A stretch of DNA of 64,000 nucleotides, taken from contig JAFQAS010000065.1 of the NCBI GenBank assembly GCA_017399915.1, positions 276,624 to 340,623 on the forward strand, given 5' to 3'. Shown here piece by piece: positions 42,393 to 52,733 of this stretch (positions are counted from its first letter, which is position 1; each line of letters starts with the position of its first letter). This DNA comes from Muribaculaceae bacterium. GTDB taxonomy: Bacteria > Bacteroidota > Bacteroidia > Bacteroidales > Muribaculaceae. The translations under genes and the position numbers were made by a program. A model generated the notes under the pieces. That model was not told where the DNA came from. It did not search any database and saw only the letters and a program-made list of their open reading frames with translations.

Positions 42393-42400
42393 CAAATATA
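42393..42400 (-). promoter_or_regulatory. -7 promoter element (TATATTTG) of secDF
   Basis: Minus-strand TATATTTG 56 bp upstream of the secDF ATG. Confidence 0.5.
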
Positions 42401-42561
42401 CAAATTTTCTTTGTATTACACCAAGTTGAGCGGCGTTTTTTACACTTTCGAGCACTTAATATGCCTAAAAACAAGCTTTTCACAACAAATAGCATCGACG
42501 AAAGTAGCCTTAACCCTCTCATCGATGCCGTATAATCGTTTAAAAATTTTTATCTGATTTT

Positions 42562-44322
42562 CTAAAATTTATATGTAGCTCCCACTAAGCCGGTAAATCC
42601 TTGAGCCGGGATATCATATAATAGGTCATATTTATTGTTGAGGATATTTTCCAAGCGAGCAAAGAAACTTATTTGGTCGGTATAACGATACAATCCCCCT
42701 ACCGATAAATTGCTCACACCGCCTAACAATCTTCTTTGATGGATAGTATTATAAAAAGAGCTCCAACCTAAAGTTGTTATTTCCTCAATATTTTCATATG
42801 TGCTACGACCACCTCGATATTCATAATCGAGCGTGATATCAAGTGGCGAAATAGGAGTAACCGTTGCCGATGCCTTTACCACATATTTTGCTCGGTCGCG
42901 CCACATGTAATATCCGTCATCATAAGCTTGTGGAGCTGCCTCATAGCTTGCGCGCACCTTGGCGATATCTTTATAGTTATATGATGCAGCCACACCTAAG
43001 TGCCAACCGTCAAGGTCGATGCTCTCCATTTTGTGCACACCACTTTCAACACATGGCATATACCAATCGTTGGCACGTGCATATCCTCCGAAAATCTCAA
43101 GTGTAGCGTTCTTAAACGGACCAATATTCACCCCGGCGTCAATCACATAAGGAAGTTTTGAATTTTGATAAGCCATTGACGGGCTGAAATAATGCGACAC
43201 GTCAAAGATTGATGACATCGAGTTTTGATGCACTCCACCGGTAAAATGAGCATAAGCCGAAAGTATCGAGGTTGCACTCCAATCTAGATATACATCAGGA
43301 GCGATATTAAATTCATTCTCAATATCGATTTGATAATCTAATTGCACTCCCACACGAGCTTTGAAATTTTCATATTTGAAATCATAATGTGGTATCAATG
43401 TCAAAATAGCATGATTATATGGCTGTTTCATTTTATATCCTACTTCTTTACTTAGCGTACTATTTATAACGTATGAATCCGACAAATGATTATTGTGAAT
43501 CATCTTTGCTCCAAAATCTAATGCCACTTGCGTGTTATCATCTAATTCAAGAGAAGCTCCGGCATTAAGGTAGCCCGAATGTTCATTGACTGCCTCAAAG
43601 GGATTTTTATTATATTTGTTTAACAAGATATCAAAATAATTATCATAGACAGCGTCCTTTCCATAGCCAAAATAGTCATAACCTATTTCCACATTATATT
43701 TCAATCCTTCCACTCTTGAGTCCCATTTAGCATCAAAGTCAAAACGATTCACACTTTGAGTGTAATCTTCGAGCCATGGGCATGAAAAGCTATTAAAGAC
43801 ATATCCTGCATTAGCGCTCAATACTCCTAATTTGTTTATATTTTGAGAGTAAGCAGCATTAAGCGAAATTTCATGGTCATTAAACGACAACTCCGAGCCA
43901 TCACGAGTAGTGCCATCATATGATTTGCCATTATATTGCAACCAAGCTCCCAATTTCATATCTTTTTTATCTATAAAACGATATCCTGCCGACACTCCCA
44001 TGTTGTAAATAGGGAAATATCCTAATGCCGCATATCCACGATATTTCGACCACGAAATAGTGTCGATATTCGCCACCGGATCAAGACGCGTCACTTCAGC
44101 CGGCACAGGTGCGGTTTTAGCTTTGTCGTTATAATTTAGCACCGTTGTCTTCATTTCCAATGGCGGCACTTGTGGCGACACATTTATCTTGTTTGACTCT
44201 TTTACTTCAGGGTCAATCTCTTTCTTTATTACAATAACCTTATTTAAATCTTCAGCGACTACACTTGTGGCAACTGCTGAACACAACACAAATGCTAATG
44301 CCTTATATTTTATACGATTCAT
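42562..44322 (-). CDS. Outer-membrane beta-barrel protein (TonB-receptor-like barrel)
   Basis: A 586-residue outer-membrane protein with a signal peptide to about SVVAED (residue 23). A short periplasmic segment (KVIVIKKEIDPEVKES, VPPLEMKTTVLNY) comes before the barrel, which starts near residue 95. The barrel is many alternating amphipathic strands and ends LLYDIPAQGFTGLVGATYKF with the C-terminal Phe. The strand ISFFARLENILNNKYDLL is typical of TonB-dependent receptor barrels, but no plug domain is present, so it is plug-less. It follows the long TPR protein gene after 13 bp, suggesting the two proteins work together at the outer membrane. Confidence 0.82.
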   Translation of the reverse strand: MNRIKYKALAFVLCSAVATSVVAEDLNKVIVIKKEIDPEVKESNKINVSPQVPPLEMKTTVLNYNDKAKTAPVPAEVTRLDPVANIDTISWSKYRGYAALGYFPIYNMGVSAGYRFIDKKDMKLGAWLQYNGKSYDGTTRDGSELSFNDHEISLNAAYSQNINKLGVLSANAGYVFNSFSCPWLEDYTQSVNRFDFDAKWDSRVEGLKYNVEIGYDYFGYGKDAVYDNYFDILLNKYNKNPFEAVNEHSGYLNAGASLELDDNTQVALDFGAKMIHNNHLSDSYVINSTLSKEVGYKMKQPYNHAILTLIPHYDFKYENFKARVGVQLDYQIDIENEFNIAPDVYLDWSATSILSAYAHFTGGVHQNSMSSIFDVSHYFSPSMAYQNSKLPYVIDAGVNIGPFKNATLEIFGGYARANDWYMPCVESGVHKMESIDLDGWHLGVAASYNYKDIAKVRASYEAAPQAYDDGYYMWRDRAKYVVKASATVTPISPLDITLDYEYRGGRSTYENIEEITTLGWSSFYNTIHQRRLLGGVSNLSVGGLYRYTDQISFFARLENILNNKYDLLYDIPAQGFTGLVGATYKF

Positions 44323-44335
44323 AGTAATGTGATTC

Positions 44336-47308
44336 TTATTTTAAGCGTTCATCAATGAGGTTATAAATCTCTTGCTCTTTGCCGGGGTAGTTTGCTCGCA
44401 ATGTGCGGAGATATTCATTTGCCTCAAATACTTTTCCTTCTTTGCGGCAAATATCCGACAATAATATATATCCGCGGGCATGCCAAAATATATGTGGAGT
44501 TGAAGAATCGACAAAAGCCTCAACCAATCGGCGTGCTTCAGCGAGATTGTTATTATCATAATAATGCTGAATCAACGCCACAGCGCTCATTGAGCCATAT
44601 ATATTTTCAACATCATCATCAAGTTGAGCCCATATCTCAACAGCTTCGGTCGATAGTCCCTTTTTGTTTAAGGCTAATGCTTTTTTATACATTATCTCTA
44701 ATTTCAGGTCGCTATCTATTTGTGAGGATAATAATTCATCAGCTTTTTCAACCACCAAATCATATCGATTTAAATCATAGGCCGATTTAAACGCTCCTAT
44801 GCGAGCCTCATCACGCACTTCGGCCGAAGATGCACATTCTTCAAGTTTCAAATAATCGGCCAAAGCTTGCTCTTTCTTGTTCTCGGCATATTCTATTTCA
44901 GCCTTGATAGCCAATGCCGCTTCAATCGATTCGTTATCGGGGTAACGTTTTATCAAATCTTCGGCATATTTCAATGCCATGCCTTTATTTTCGTTATTAT
45001 ACTCATAGTCAACCAATATTGACAACACCGATGGCTCATATGACGAACCGGGATATTTTTCCAAATATTCAAGGAACAAGTCAACCCCTTGGTTGTTGTA
45101 ATATGATGCTTCGGCAGCGTTATATGCGGCTTCTTCTAGTTCTGAACGATCAACAGGAAGCGCACCGGGCACTGTTGAAATAAATGCGGTGTATAAATCT
45201 AAATTATTATCGGCCGCATATAAATTCATCAAATCCTTACTTGCCACTCGAGCCTCATCACTTGTTGGATAGTTGATAATAATATTTTTATACGCATCAA
45301 TAGCTTTTTCTTTTTCGCCATTATTGAGATATGCGATTGCTAACTGCAATCCACCATTACGTCCTTGCGATGTTGATGGATAATTTTGCACTAATTGCTT
45401 GTATGTGGCTATTGCTTGATTATATTTACCTAATTCCACATAGCATTCAGATTGCTCAAGCAATACCGATGGGATAATAGAAGCCGAAGGATATTGTTCC
45501 AACACATTTTCCAATGTTTTTATTTTACCCTCTTTTTCATTGAGATATCCTTGCATCAGTGCCTTTTGATACAATGCATATGCGCCCTCATTTGAGTTTG
45601 CATTATAAGCCTTTTCATAACACTCTTTTGCTTTTGCGAAATTCTTCTTCAAATATTGGCAATCGCCTAATCGGCAATATGCATCTGATGCCAGTTCTGT
45701 ATTTGTAACCTTGCGGCTTGACACAAAATTTTCAAAAGCTTCTTCTGCTTCATTATATTGCTTGTTTTGGAAATAAGCATATCCTAAGTTATAATACCCC
45801 AAAGGCAGGTTTGTAGAACCTTCATGAGATTGATTGACAAATGCCTTATATGCCTCAATAGCTTTATCATAATCATCTCTACTATAATAACAGTTACCGA
45901 TCCACAAATCGGCCTCTTTTGCCAAATTCACATCATATGATGCGAGTTCTTTGGATTGAGTGAACCGAGCTATCGCATGTGTAATATTTTTCAGGTTATA
46001 CTCTTTTACCCCCAATGAGTAGAGCACACGCTGCTTCGCGCTTAAAATTGTCGCACTTGGTTGTGATATTTTTTCGATACTACTCAATGCACGCTCATAA
46101 TTATTGTCGGTCATATAACCTGTCACAATATATTCTTGCACTTTAGGCACGAACTTGCTATTTGGATAACGGGTCAGAAACTCCTCAAAGTTTGCGACAG
46201 AGCTGCCAAATGGGATTGTCCCGCCTTGCAAACTTGCCACAGCATAATTATAAAACGCCACCTCTTGCATATCTAAATCGTGCGACATTTTCACCGCTTT
46301 ATCAAGCGCCATCATTGCCGCATGGATATTTCCTTGCTTGAGCATCGATTGCCCAATCATCAAATACGCACCTTGACCTATAGCATTATCTTGACCTGTC
46401 ACATATTCAAGATTCTCTATTGCTCGAGCATATTCTTGATTTTTATATTGACACACTCCCAATATATATCGAGCAGTTGGGAGTGAAACATTCACACTCT
46501 TTACGTATGTTTCTAAATAAGGGATAGCTCCCGACACATCGCCTAAATTATACTTCGATTCACCAACAATGCGATTGGCTTCGGCCAAATACTGTGCATC
46601 TACATTTTTATTAAGTAGCTTGCTAGCCATATTTTGTGCTTTTGCATAATCACCTTTCACAAAATAGATTTGGCTTTTATAATAATTCGACATATCTCCA
46701 AGTTCTGAATTTGCATTCACTTGGTTGAAATATGTCATCGCATCGTCATATTGCTTTTTCACATAAGCAATGTATCCGCAGTAGAATTTTGATGAATTAG
46801 CATATTTCTTCGATGCGCTCATTCGCATAAATCCTCGTTCGGCATCACTATAATTTGCCAACATCAAGTTGCTATATGCTTTTCGATATATATAATCTTC
46901 TTTATTATTCTCCGACAATGTCTCTTCATCTACCAAATTATATTGCGACAATGCCTCGGCATATTCTCCTTTACTAAAATAACAATCTCCTATCGACTTC
47001 ACTACCTCTATGCGATGAAGCGATGTTGGATAATTTTCGAGGAAAGAATTAAGCAACTCTTTTGCATTGGCATCGCCATTTGCCGTTGCCGACATTGCGA
47101 TATAGTAATCGGCCTCTTCGCGTTGTTGCAGAGAGGGATTCAACTCTAATAGATGCGTCATCTGGTCGATACACCCATTGTAGTTTTTATCTTGATACAT
47201 ATGCAATGCCCGGCTATAATATCCTTCGGTAGAGGGACTATTGACTTGAGCCGATGCGCTAATCATTGCGGTGGCTGCAATTGCCGAAATCACAATTCTT
47301 TTCTTCAT
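44336..47308 (-). CDS. Long periplasmic tetratricopeptide-repeat protein
   Basis: A 990-residue exported protein; signal peptide to about SASAQ (residue 21). The rest is TPR helices from about 28 to the end, for example YYSRALHMYQDKNYNGC, GYYNLGYAYFQNKQYNEAEEAF and ATYKQLVQNYPSTSQGRNG. Spacing NYPxS/YPNS after each helix pair is typical of YbgF/BamD-like TPRs. It probably acts as a periplasmic scaffold for the plug-less barrel encoded just downstream. No enzyme motif is seen. Promoter element TATCTTTG is at 47358-47365. Confidence 0.88.
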   Translation of the reverse strand: MKKRIVISAIAATAMISASAQVNSPSTEGYYSRALHMYQDKNYNGCIDQMTHLLELNPSLQQREEADYYIAMSATANGDANAKELLNSFLENYPTSLHRIEVVKSIGDCYFSKGEYAEALSQYNLVDEETLSENNKEDYIYRKAYSNLMLANYSDAERGFMRMSASKKYANSSKFYCGYIAYVKKQYDDAMTYFNQVNANSELGDMSNYYKSQIYFVKGDYAKAQNMASKLLNKNVDAQYLAEANRIVGESKYNLGDVSGAIPYLETYVKSVNVSLPTARYILGVCQYKNQEYARAIENLEYVTGQDNAIGQGAYLMIGQSMLKQGNIHAAMMALDKAVKMSHDLDMQEVAFYNYAVASLQGGTIPFGSSVANFEEFLTRYPNSKFVPKVQEYIVTGYMTDNNYERALSSIEKISQPSATILSAKQRVLYSLGVKEYNLKNITHAIARFTQSKELASYDVNLAKEADLWIGNCYYSRDDYDKAIEAYKAFVNQSHEGSTNLPLGYYNLGYAYFQNKQYNEAEEAFENFVSSRKVTNTELASDAYCRLGDCQYLKKNFAKAKECYEKAYNANSNEGAYALYQKALMQGYLNEKEGKIKTLENVLEQYPSASIIPSVLLEQSECYVELGKYNQAIATYKQLVQNYPSTSQGRNGGLQLAIAYLNNGEKEKAIDAYKNIIINYPTSDEARVASKDLMNLYAADNNLDLYTAFISTVPGALPVDRSELEEAAYNAAEASYYNNQGVDLFLEYLEKYPGSSYEPSVLSILVDYEYNNENKGMALKYAEDLIKRYPDNESIEAALAIKAEIEYAENKKEQALADYLKLEECASSAEVRDEARIGAFKSAYDLNRYDLVVEKADELLSSQIDSDLKLEIMYKKALALNKKGLSTEAVEIWAQLDDDVENIYGSMSAVALIQHYYDNNNLAEARRLVEAFVDSSTPHIFWHARGYILLSDICRKEGKVFEANEYLRTLRANYPGKEQEIYNLIDERLK

Positions 47309-47357
47309 ATAATTTTAAGCCGTTTAACGTGGTGTTTTTATCTAACATATTATTTCG

Positions 47358-47365
47358 CAAAGATA
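47358..47365 (-). promoter_or_regulatory. -7 promoter element (TATCTTTG) of the TPR-barrel operon
   Basis: Minus-strand TATCTTTG 50 bp upstream of the TPR gene. Confidence 0.6.
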
Positions 47366-47450
47366 CAACCCTTTTGCTTTAAAAACACTATTTAATTTCA
47401 AAAAAAATCACTAAAATTCAGTAAATACGCCTTTGCCTCATTATCTTATC

Positions 47451-47482
47451 ACAAAAAAGGCATTGACTATATGTCAATGCCC
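47451..47482 (-). terminator. Terminator after the 139-residue lipoprotein
   Basis: Perfect 9-bp stem GGCATTGAC/GTCAATGCC (47459-47467, 47473-47481) followed by TTTTTTG on the minus strand. Confidence 0.92.
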
Positions 47483-47506
47483 TATTACTCGTATTTTGTA
47501 TACTTA

Positions 47507-47926
47507 TCATTTAAGTTCCGATTTTAAATCGGCATTTGAGATTTCTACATCGATTGAGTCTCCGGTTGAGTCTTTATAACAATACACAAAAGAATATCCG
47601 CCTTCTATCAATGTTTTCAACACATCGACCGACCCAAATTGAGCAGACAATGCCGATGCTGTGAGTTGCGATTTAAGAGATGTCTCAATTGTTTCTTTCA
47701 TCGCGCCAAATTCAACCGGCATCTTTAATGTCATCACGATTTTCTTTCCATCTAACTTTGCTTCTTCAAGCTCCATTCCCCCTTGAGAGTATGCCGCTTT
47801 TTGTTTATTAAACTCCTCGACAATATCCTGTGCCAACGAATCGGGCGACTGGGTGCAAGAGTTTAAAGAAACCAAACCTAACACTGCAATAGTGAGGCTT
47901 AACAATAAAACTGAAATCTTTTTCAT
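47507..47926 (-). CDS. Small lipoprotein of unknown function
   Basis: A 139-residue protein with a lipoprotein signal (lipobox LNSC, Cys24) and a mature part of about 115 residues that looks like an alpha-beta fold: helix SLAQDIVEEFNKQKAAY, strands LDGKKIVMTLKMPVEFG, helix ETIETSLKSQLTASALSA and strands YSFVYCYKD, SIDVEISNADL. I do not recognise the family. It lies 43 bp after proA with no clear -7 element between, so it may be the last gene of the acyl-CoA synthetase-proB-proA transcript; a strong terminator follows. Confidence 0.75.
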   Translation of the reverse strand: MKKISVLLLSLTIAVLGLVSLNSCTQSPDSLAQDIVEEFNKQKAAYSQGGMELEEAKLDGKKIVMTLKMPVEFGAMKETIETSLKSQLTASALSAQFGSVDVLKTLIEGGYSFVYCYKDSTGDSIDVEISNADLKSELK

Positions 47927-47969
47927 AACACTTAAATTTTTGGGTTAATAAATAGGGTAAATGCAATTA

Positions 47970-49208
47970 TCACCATCTTACTTGTCCGTTGCCTGAGATG
48001 ATGTATTTGTAGGTTGTTATTTCGGGGAGTGCCATCGGTCCGCGGGCATGGAGTTTTTGTGTTGAGATACCTATTTCGGCTCCGAACCCGAATTGTCCGC
48101 CATCGGTAAAAGCTGTAGATACGTTGGCATACACACATGCGGCATCTACATCACGGCAGAAACGGTTGATTGCCACTTCATCTTGTGCCACGATTGATTC
48201 ACTATGGCGCGAAGTGTGTGTTTCGACAAATTCTATTGCTTCGTCGATATCGGCTACCGTTTTAACCGACATCTTATAGTCGAGCCACTCACGACCAAAA
48301 TCATCGTCTGTGGCACGCTCTAATTTTTCATATTTTCCTTCAAGAACGGCATATGCTTCATCATCGGCATATATCATAACTGCTTTTTCGGCAAGAGGAG
48401 CGCATATCTGCTCCAAATCACTTAATCGTGAGCGGTCGATAATCAATGTATCGAGCGAGTTGCACACACTCACTCGGCGAGTCTTGGCATTCAACACAAT
48501 CTCGCGTGCATGGTCGATCAATCCCGATTGATGCACATAGGTGTGACACACTCCTGCTCCGGTTTCAATCACAGGAACTCGTGAGTTATCGCGTACAAAA
48601 TTAATCAATTGCTTGCTTCCACGAGGGATTATCAAGTCTACCTTACCCACTGCAGCGAGCATTTCGGCAGTAGCTTCGCGCGATGCTGGCAACAAGGTTA
48701 CTGTATTTTCGTCGAAACCTTGCTCGGCAAGCACTCGGCGTATCAATGCGGCGGCACATTCATTTGTGTCGCGAGCATCGCTACCTCCTTTGAGCAAGCA
48801 AGCGCTACCGGCTTTCACGCATAATGAGAACACATCGAAAGTTACATTAGGACGAGCTTCATAGATTACCCCTATCACCCCAAATGGCACTGTCACTTTA
48901 TTAATAACCATTCCATTGGGACGAGTCACACTCGATAGTGTCACATTCAATGGCGAGGGCAACGAGGCCACCGAACGCATATCGGAAGCTATGTCGCGCA
49001 AACGCCCATCGGTCAATTTCAAACGATCGTATTTTGGGTCATCTTGGCTCATTCGTTGCAAATCAAGTGCATTTGCTTCAAGAATCTTTTCGATATCAGC
49101 CTCTACGGCATCGGCAAGATTCATCAGTAATGCATTGATTTTCTCGGCTGAGATGCGATTAAGCTTGCGTGCGGCTGTGCGAGCCGATTTATATATTTCG
49201 TTACTCAT
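47970..49208 (-). CDS. proA: Glutamate-5-semialdehyde dehydrogenase (gamma-glutamyl phosphate reductase)
   Basis: Second enzyme of proline biosynthesis: reduces gamma-glutamyl phosphate to glutamate semialdehyde with NADPH. 412 residues, normal length. Motifs: VPFGVIGVIYEARPNVTFD near 108-126, KAGSACLLKGGSDARDTN near 132-149, the catalytic Cys in RVSVCNSLDTLIID near 250, and the terminal FGAEIGISTQKLHARGPMAL. It starts 14 bp after proB, and the two enzymes pass an unstable intermediate, so co-expression makes sense. Confidence 0.96.
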   Translation of the reverse strand: MSNEIYKSARTAARKLNRISAEKINALLMNLADAVEADIEKILEANALDLQRMSQDDPKYDRLKLTDGRLRDIASDMRSVASLPSPLNVTLSSVTRPNGMVINKVTVPFGVIGVIYEARPNVTFDVFSLCVKAGSACLLKGGSDARDTNECAAALIRRVLAEQGFDENTVTLLPASREATAEMLAAVGKVDLIIPRGSKQLINFVRDNSRVPVIETGAGVCHTYVHQSGLIDHAREIVLNAKTRRVSVCNSLDTLIIDRSRLSDLEQICAPLAEKAVMIYADDEAYAVLEGKYEKLERATDDDFGREWLDYKMSVKTVADIDEAIEFVETHTSRHSESIVAQDEVAINRFCRDVDAACVYANVSTAFTDGGQFGFGAEIGISTQKLHARGPMALPEITTYKYIISGNGQVRW

Positions 49209-49222
49209 TATGCTATATTTAA

Positions 49223-50305
49223 TTAATCAATATAAAGATAATCGCTATGAACAAGCGGGCGTGCACCACTCTCGCCTATCACCAAGCGAGCCGATTCCGA
49301 GTCATATCCCACTTTTCCCACGGCAATCATATCGCCATTAGGAGCGATTACCTTCACTATATCATCTTTTTCAAAATCTCCAACTATAGAGGTCACACCA
49401 ATAGGCAACAAGCTTGCTCCTCGAGCCGACAATAATGCCTCGGCAGCTCCTTGGTTGATATGCAGCTCGCCCTTAGCAAATCCTTCGCTATGGGCAATCC
49501 ACTTTTTCACGCCCGAAGTTGTTTGTGCCGCAGGGTGAAACATTGTGTAAGGCACATTACGTTCGGGAGCCACCACATCGAGCAAAATATTGTCGCGTTT
49601 GCCATTTGCAATAATCACCGCAATACCTTCAGACGCCACTTTGCGAGCTATGCGATATTTTGTGGCCATTCCGCCACGACCGAGCGATGATTTACCCTCT
49701 TGGATATACTCCGACACATCGTTTTGCTGTTCGATATCGGTGATAACTTTCGATGAGACATCGTTGGGATTTCCGTCATATACCCCATCGATATTACTCA
49801 ATATCACAAGAGCTTGCATATCCATCATCGTGGCAATGAGTCCCGACAACTCATCATTATCTGTAAACATCAACTCGGTAACCGATACCGTGTCATTTTC
49901 ATTCACGATAGGAATGACACCATTGCCAAGCATCACTTCCATGCAATGTTTTTGGTTGAGATAGTGACGACGTGTCGAGAAATTCTCCTTTGTGGTCAAC
50001 ACTTGACCACAAGCTATGCCATGCTCACGAAACAGCTCATAATAACGGTTTATGAGCTTGGCCTGTCCCACAGCACTATATAATTGGCGAGCCGATACGG
50101 CATCGAGTTTTTTATTTTCTCGTAATTCGCTACGACCCGAAGCCACAGCCCCCGAGGAGATCATAATCACCCCTATGCCACGATGATGCAACTCGGCGAT
50201 TTGATCCACGAGCGCACTCATGCGGGTAATATCGAGCGTGCCGTCCTTGCGGGTCAACACGTTGCTACCTATCTTTACGGCTATGCGTGTATAGCGATTA
50301 TTCAT
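49223..50305 (-). CDS. proB: Glutamate 5-kinase
   Basis: First enzyme of proline biosynthesis: phosphorylates glutamate with ATP. The chosen ATG at 50305 gives 360 residues starting MNNRYTRIAVKIGSNVLTRK, as in the family; a GTG at 50416 would add 37 residues inside the acyl-CoA synthetase gene. Amino-acid kinase domain at 1-250 (KIGSNVLTRKDG, ISSGAVASGRSEL, VNENDTVSVTELMFTDNDELSG, GRGGMATKYRIARKV), then a PUA domain from about 275 (GAAEALLSARGASLLPIGVT). It begins 4 bp after the acyl-CoA synthetase stop. ProB is normally inhibited by proline. Confidence 0.95.
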   Translation of the reverse strand: MNNRYTRIAVKIGSNVLTRKDGTLDITRMSALVDQIAELHHRGIGVIMISSGAVASGRSELRENKKLDAVSARQLYSAVGQAKLINRYYELFREHGIACGQVLTTKENFSTRRHYLNQKHCMEVMLGNGVIPIVNENDTVSVTELMFTDNDELSGLIATMMDMQALVILSNIDGVYDGNPNDVSSKVITDIEQQNDVSEYIQEGKSSLGRGGMATKYRIARKVASEGIAVIIANGKRDNILLDVVAPERNVPYTMFHPAAQTTSGVKKWIAHSEGFAKGELHINQGAAEALLSARGASLLPIGVTSIVGDFEKDDIVKVIAPNGDMIAVGKVGYDSESARLVIGESGARPLVHSDYLYID

Positions 50306-50309
50306 CTTT

Positions 50310-51959
50310 TTATTTCTTGTTACGAATTTCCACGCGACGAATCTTTCCACTGATAGTTTTGGGCAATTCGTCAACAAATTCCACAATACGAGGGTATTTA
50401 TAAGGCGCAGTGACACGTTTCACATGATTTTGAATTTCTTTGATCAACGCTTCGCCTGCTTTATCTTTATAATCTTTAGCCAACACAATTGTTGCTTTCA
50501 CCACTTGACCACGAATTTCATCGGGCACACCTGTGATGGCACATTCCACTACAGCAGGGTGCGTCATCAATGCGCTTTCCACCTCGAATGGACCAATGCG
50601 ATAACCCGATGATTTGATAACATCGTCGGTGCGACCCACAAACCAGAAGTAGCCATCTTCATCGCGCCAAGCCACGTCGCCTGTGTGATAAATATCATCG
50701 TGGTAAGCTTCATGAGTGAGTTCAGGGTCTTTAAGATACTCCTTAAACAAGCCTACGGGTTTCACTCCATTGGTGCGCACTACGATTTCGCCTTGTTCAC
50801 CATCTTCGGCCCATCGGCCATCGGCTGTGAGTAGGTCGATGTCATAAACAGGGCCTTTGCAACCCATTGAACCGGGCTTTGGTTCAAGCCATGGATATGT
50901 GGCAATAGTGAGGGTAGTTTCAGTTTGGCCAAAACCTTCCATCAACTTAATACCTGTCAAGCGTTTCCACTCATCATAAACTTTAGGATTGAGAGCTTCG
51001 CCTGCAATAGTACAATATTTCAATGTCGAGATGTCGAATTTAGTAAGATCTTCGCGTATGAGGAAACGGAACACTGTGGGAGGTGCACAGAATGATGTGA
51101 TGCCATATTTTTGAATCATATGAAGCACATCAACCGGCTCAAATTTTTCAAAGTCATAGACAAACACATTTGCTCCTGCAATCCATTGTCCATATAGCTT
51201 GCCCCACACAGCTTTTCCCCAACCGGTATCGGCCAATGTCAAGTGAAGGCTATCTTCTTTCACATTGTGCCAGAACGAGCCTGTGATGATATGACCAAGA
51301 GGATATGTGAAGTCGTGTGCCACCATTTTAGGATTTCCGGTTGTTCCCGATGTGAAATACATCAATGACACATCTTCATTTGTATTGGCTAATTCAGGGC
51401 GCACAAATGGTGCTGCCGCATCTATTTCTTTATTGAAATCAAACCACCCTTCGGGCACGATAGGACCGGTTGAGATAAGAGTTTTCAACGTTGGGCATTT
51501 AGGCAATGAATTTTGAATGTGATTGATTACAATCTCATCACCGGTAGCCACGATGGCCTTGATATCGGCTTTTTCACAACGATATATAATATCTTTTTCG
51601 GTCAAAAGGTGTGTAGCAGGAATCACTGTCGCTCCGAGTTTGTGAAGTGCTACGATAGAGAACCAAAATTGATAATGGCGTTTGAGAATCAACATCACCA
51701 TATCGCCACGTCCTATGCCTTGAGACGCAAAGAATGATGCTGTTTTATCGCTTTCACGCTTGATGTCGGCAAATGTAAATTGAATTTCTTCGCCTTGGTC
51801 ATTTGTCCAAAGCAAAGCTTTTTTATCCGGCTCTTTTTCGGCCCACGCATCTACTACATCATATCCGAAATTGAAGTTTTCGGGGACTTTTATTTTAAAG
51901 TTTTGCATAAAGTCCTCATATGATTCAAATGAGGCTTTTTCTAAAAACTTATCTAACAT
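50310..51959 (-). CDS. AMP-forming acyl-CoA synthetase
   Basis: Activates a carboxylic acid with ATP to an acyl-adenylate and then to acyl-CoA. 549 residues. P-loop-like motif [13 protein letters not shown] near 196-208, A5 motif [10 protein letters not shown] near 335, A7/A8 motifs [34 protein letters not shown] near 415-450, and the C-terminal catalytic Lys in [10 protein letters not shown] near 535. It most resembles the medium-chain (ACSM/MACS) group; the exact acid is unknown. The XRE-cupin gene 34 bp upstream is a typical partner regulator in this family. proB follows after 4 bp. Confidence 0.92.
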   Translation of the reverse strand: MLDKFLEKASFESYEDFMQNFKIKVPENFNFGYDVVDAWAEKEPDKKALLWTNDQGEEIQFTFADIKRESDKTASFFASQGIGRGDMVMLILKRHYQFWFSIVALHKLGATVIPATHLLTEKDIIYRCEKADIKAIVATGDEIVINHIQNSLPKCPTLKTLISTGPIVPEGWFDFNKEIDAAAPFVRPELANTNEDVSLMYFTSGTTGNPKMVAHDFTYPLGHIITGSFWHNVKEDSLHLTLADTGWGKAVWGKLYGQWIAGANVFVYDFEKFEPVDVLHMIQKYGITSFCAPPTVFRFLIREDLTKFDISTLKYCTIAGEALNPKVYDEWKRLTGIKLMEGFGQTETTLTIATYPWLEPKPGSMGCKGPVYDIDLLTADGRWAEDGEQGEIVVRTNGVKPVGLFKEYLKDPELTHEAYHDDIYHTGDVAWRDEDGYFWFVGRTDDVIKSSGYRIGPFEVESALMTHPAVVECAITGVPDEIRGQVVKATIVLAKDYKDKAGEALIKEIQNHVKRVTAPYKYPRIVEFVDELPKTISGKIRRVEIRNKK

Positions 51960-51993
51960 ATCTATGTATTATTTTGAAGGGATATTTTTATGG

Positions 51994-52545
51994 TTATGAA
52001 ATCACTGCGAGGAATTTAACGGTTTCACCGCCTGTGGTGCGCATGCCGTGAGGCAATGTGGCATCAAACATGATGCTGTCGCCGGGATTTAAGATAGTAG
52101 ATTTGCCACCTACCACAATCTCCATTTTACCTTGCAACACATAATTGAATTCTTGACCTTGGTGTGAATTCATTGTCATTGGTTTGTCGGCATCAGTAGG
52201 CTCTACTGTAACAATAAATGGAGACACCACACGATGAGCAAAACCGGCAGCGAGGTCTTGATAACTATATGCCTTGGTACGTTCCACTTTCACTCCTTTA
52301 CCGGCTCGTGTCACAAAATAGGCTTGCATTTTGGGTTCTTCGCCAAACAACAATGCAGTTAGTTCCACACCATATTTAGCAGCAATACGATGCAAAAAAC
52401 TCACGGGAATATCTTTCTTGCCATCTTCATAATCGGCATATTCTTGTGAAGTTACCGCACAATCGGCAGCAATCTGTTCTATCGTTAAGTCGAGCGCATC
52501 GCGCAATCCTCTCAAACGAGTTGCAACTTCTTTTATATGATTCAT
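51994..52545 (-). CDS. XRE-cupin transcriptional regulator
   Basis: A 183-residue regulator. Residues 5-65 are an XRE-type helix-turn-helix (LRGLRDALDLTIEQIAADC, YADYEDGKKDIPVSFLHRIA). Residues about 75-183 are a cupin domain with ligand-binding pattern (HQGQEFNYVLQGKMEIVVG, LNPGDSIMFDATLPHGM). It is the first gene of a likely operon with the acyl-CoA synthetase (34 bp downstream) and probably regulates it in response to a metabolite. This pairing is common in Bacteroidetes and other phyla. Promoter element TACTTTTG is at 52579-52586. Confidence 0.92.
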   Translation of the reverse strand: MNHIKEVATRLRGLRDALDLTIEQIAADCAVTSQEYADYEDGKKDIPVSFLHRIAAKYGVELTALLFGEEPKMQAYFVTRAGKGVKVERTKAYSYQDLAAGFAHRVVSPFIVTVEPTDADKPMTMNSHQGQEFNYVLQGKMEIVVGGKSTILNPGDSIMFDATLPHGMRTTGGETVKFLAVIS

Positions 52546-52578
52546 AAGCTATATGATTTTATTTCTTATATTAATCAA

Positions 52579-52586
52579 CAAAAGTA
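52579..52586 (-). promoter_or_regulatory. -7 promoter element (TACTTTTG) of the regulator operon
   Basis: Minus-strand TACTTTTG 34 bp before the regulator ATG; no clear -33. Confidence 0.5.
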
Positions 52587-52671
52587 ATACTTTTTTCCGT
52601 GTTTCCATTACACTTTGCAAGAAAATCGTCATTCAATGCACAAGAAAAATATATTTGTGCAAACTTTTACA

Positions 52672-52710
52672 ACAAAATGAAAGGAGATGCCCTTGATGAG
52701 CATCTCCTTC
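52672..52710 (-). terminator. Terminator after the GHL10 gene
   Basis: 10-bp stem AAGGAGATGC/GCATCTCCTT (52681-52709) with TCATTTTGTTG after it on the minus strand. Confidence 0.85.
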
Positions 52711-52733
52711 AAAGAATATTTATCTGAGATAAA

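Noticed and set aside
50306..50416. Longer proB start at a GTG inside the acyl-CoA synthetase gene
   Set aside because: The extra 37 residues do not fit the family; MNNRYTRIAVKIGSNVL begins at the normal place.
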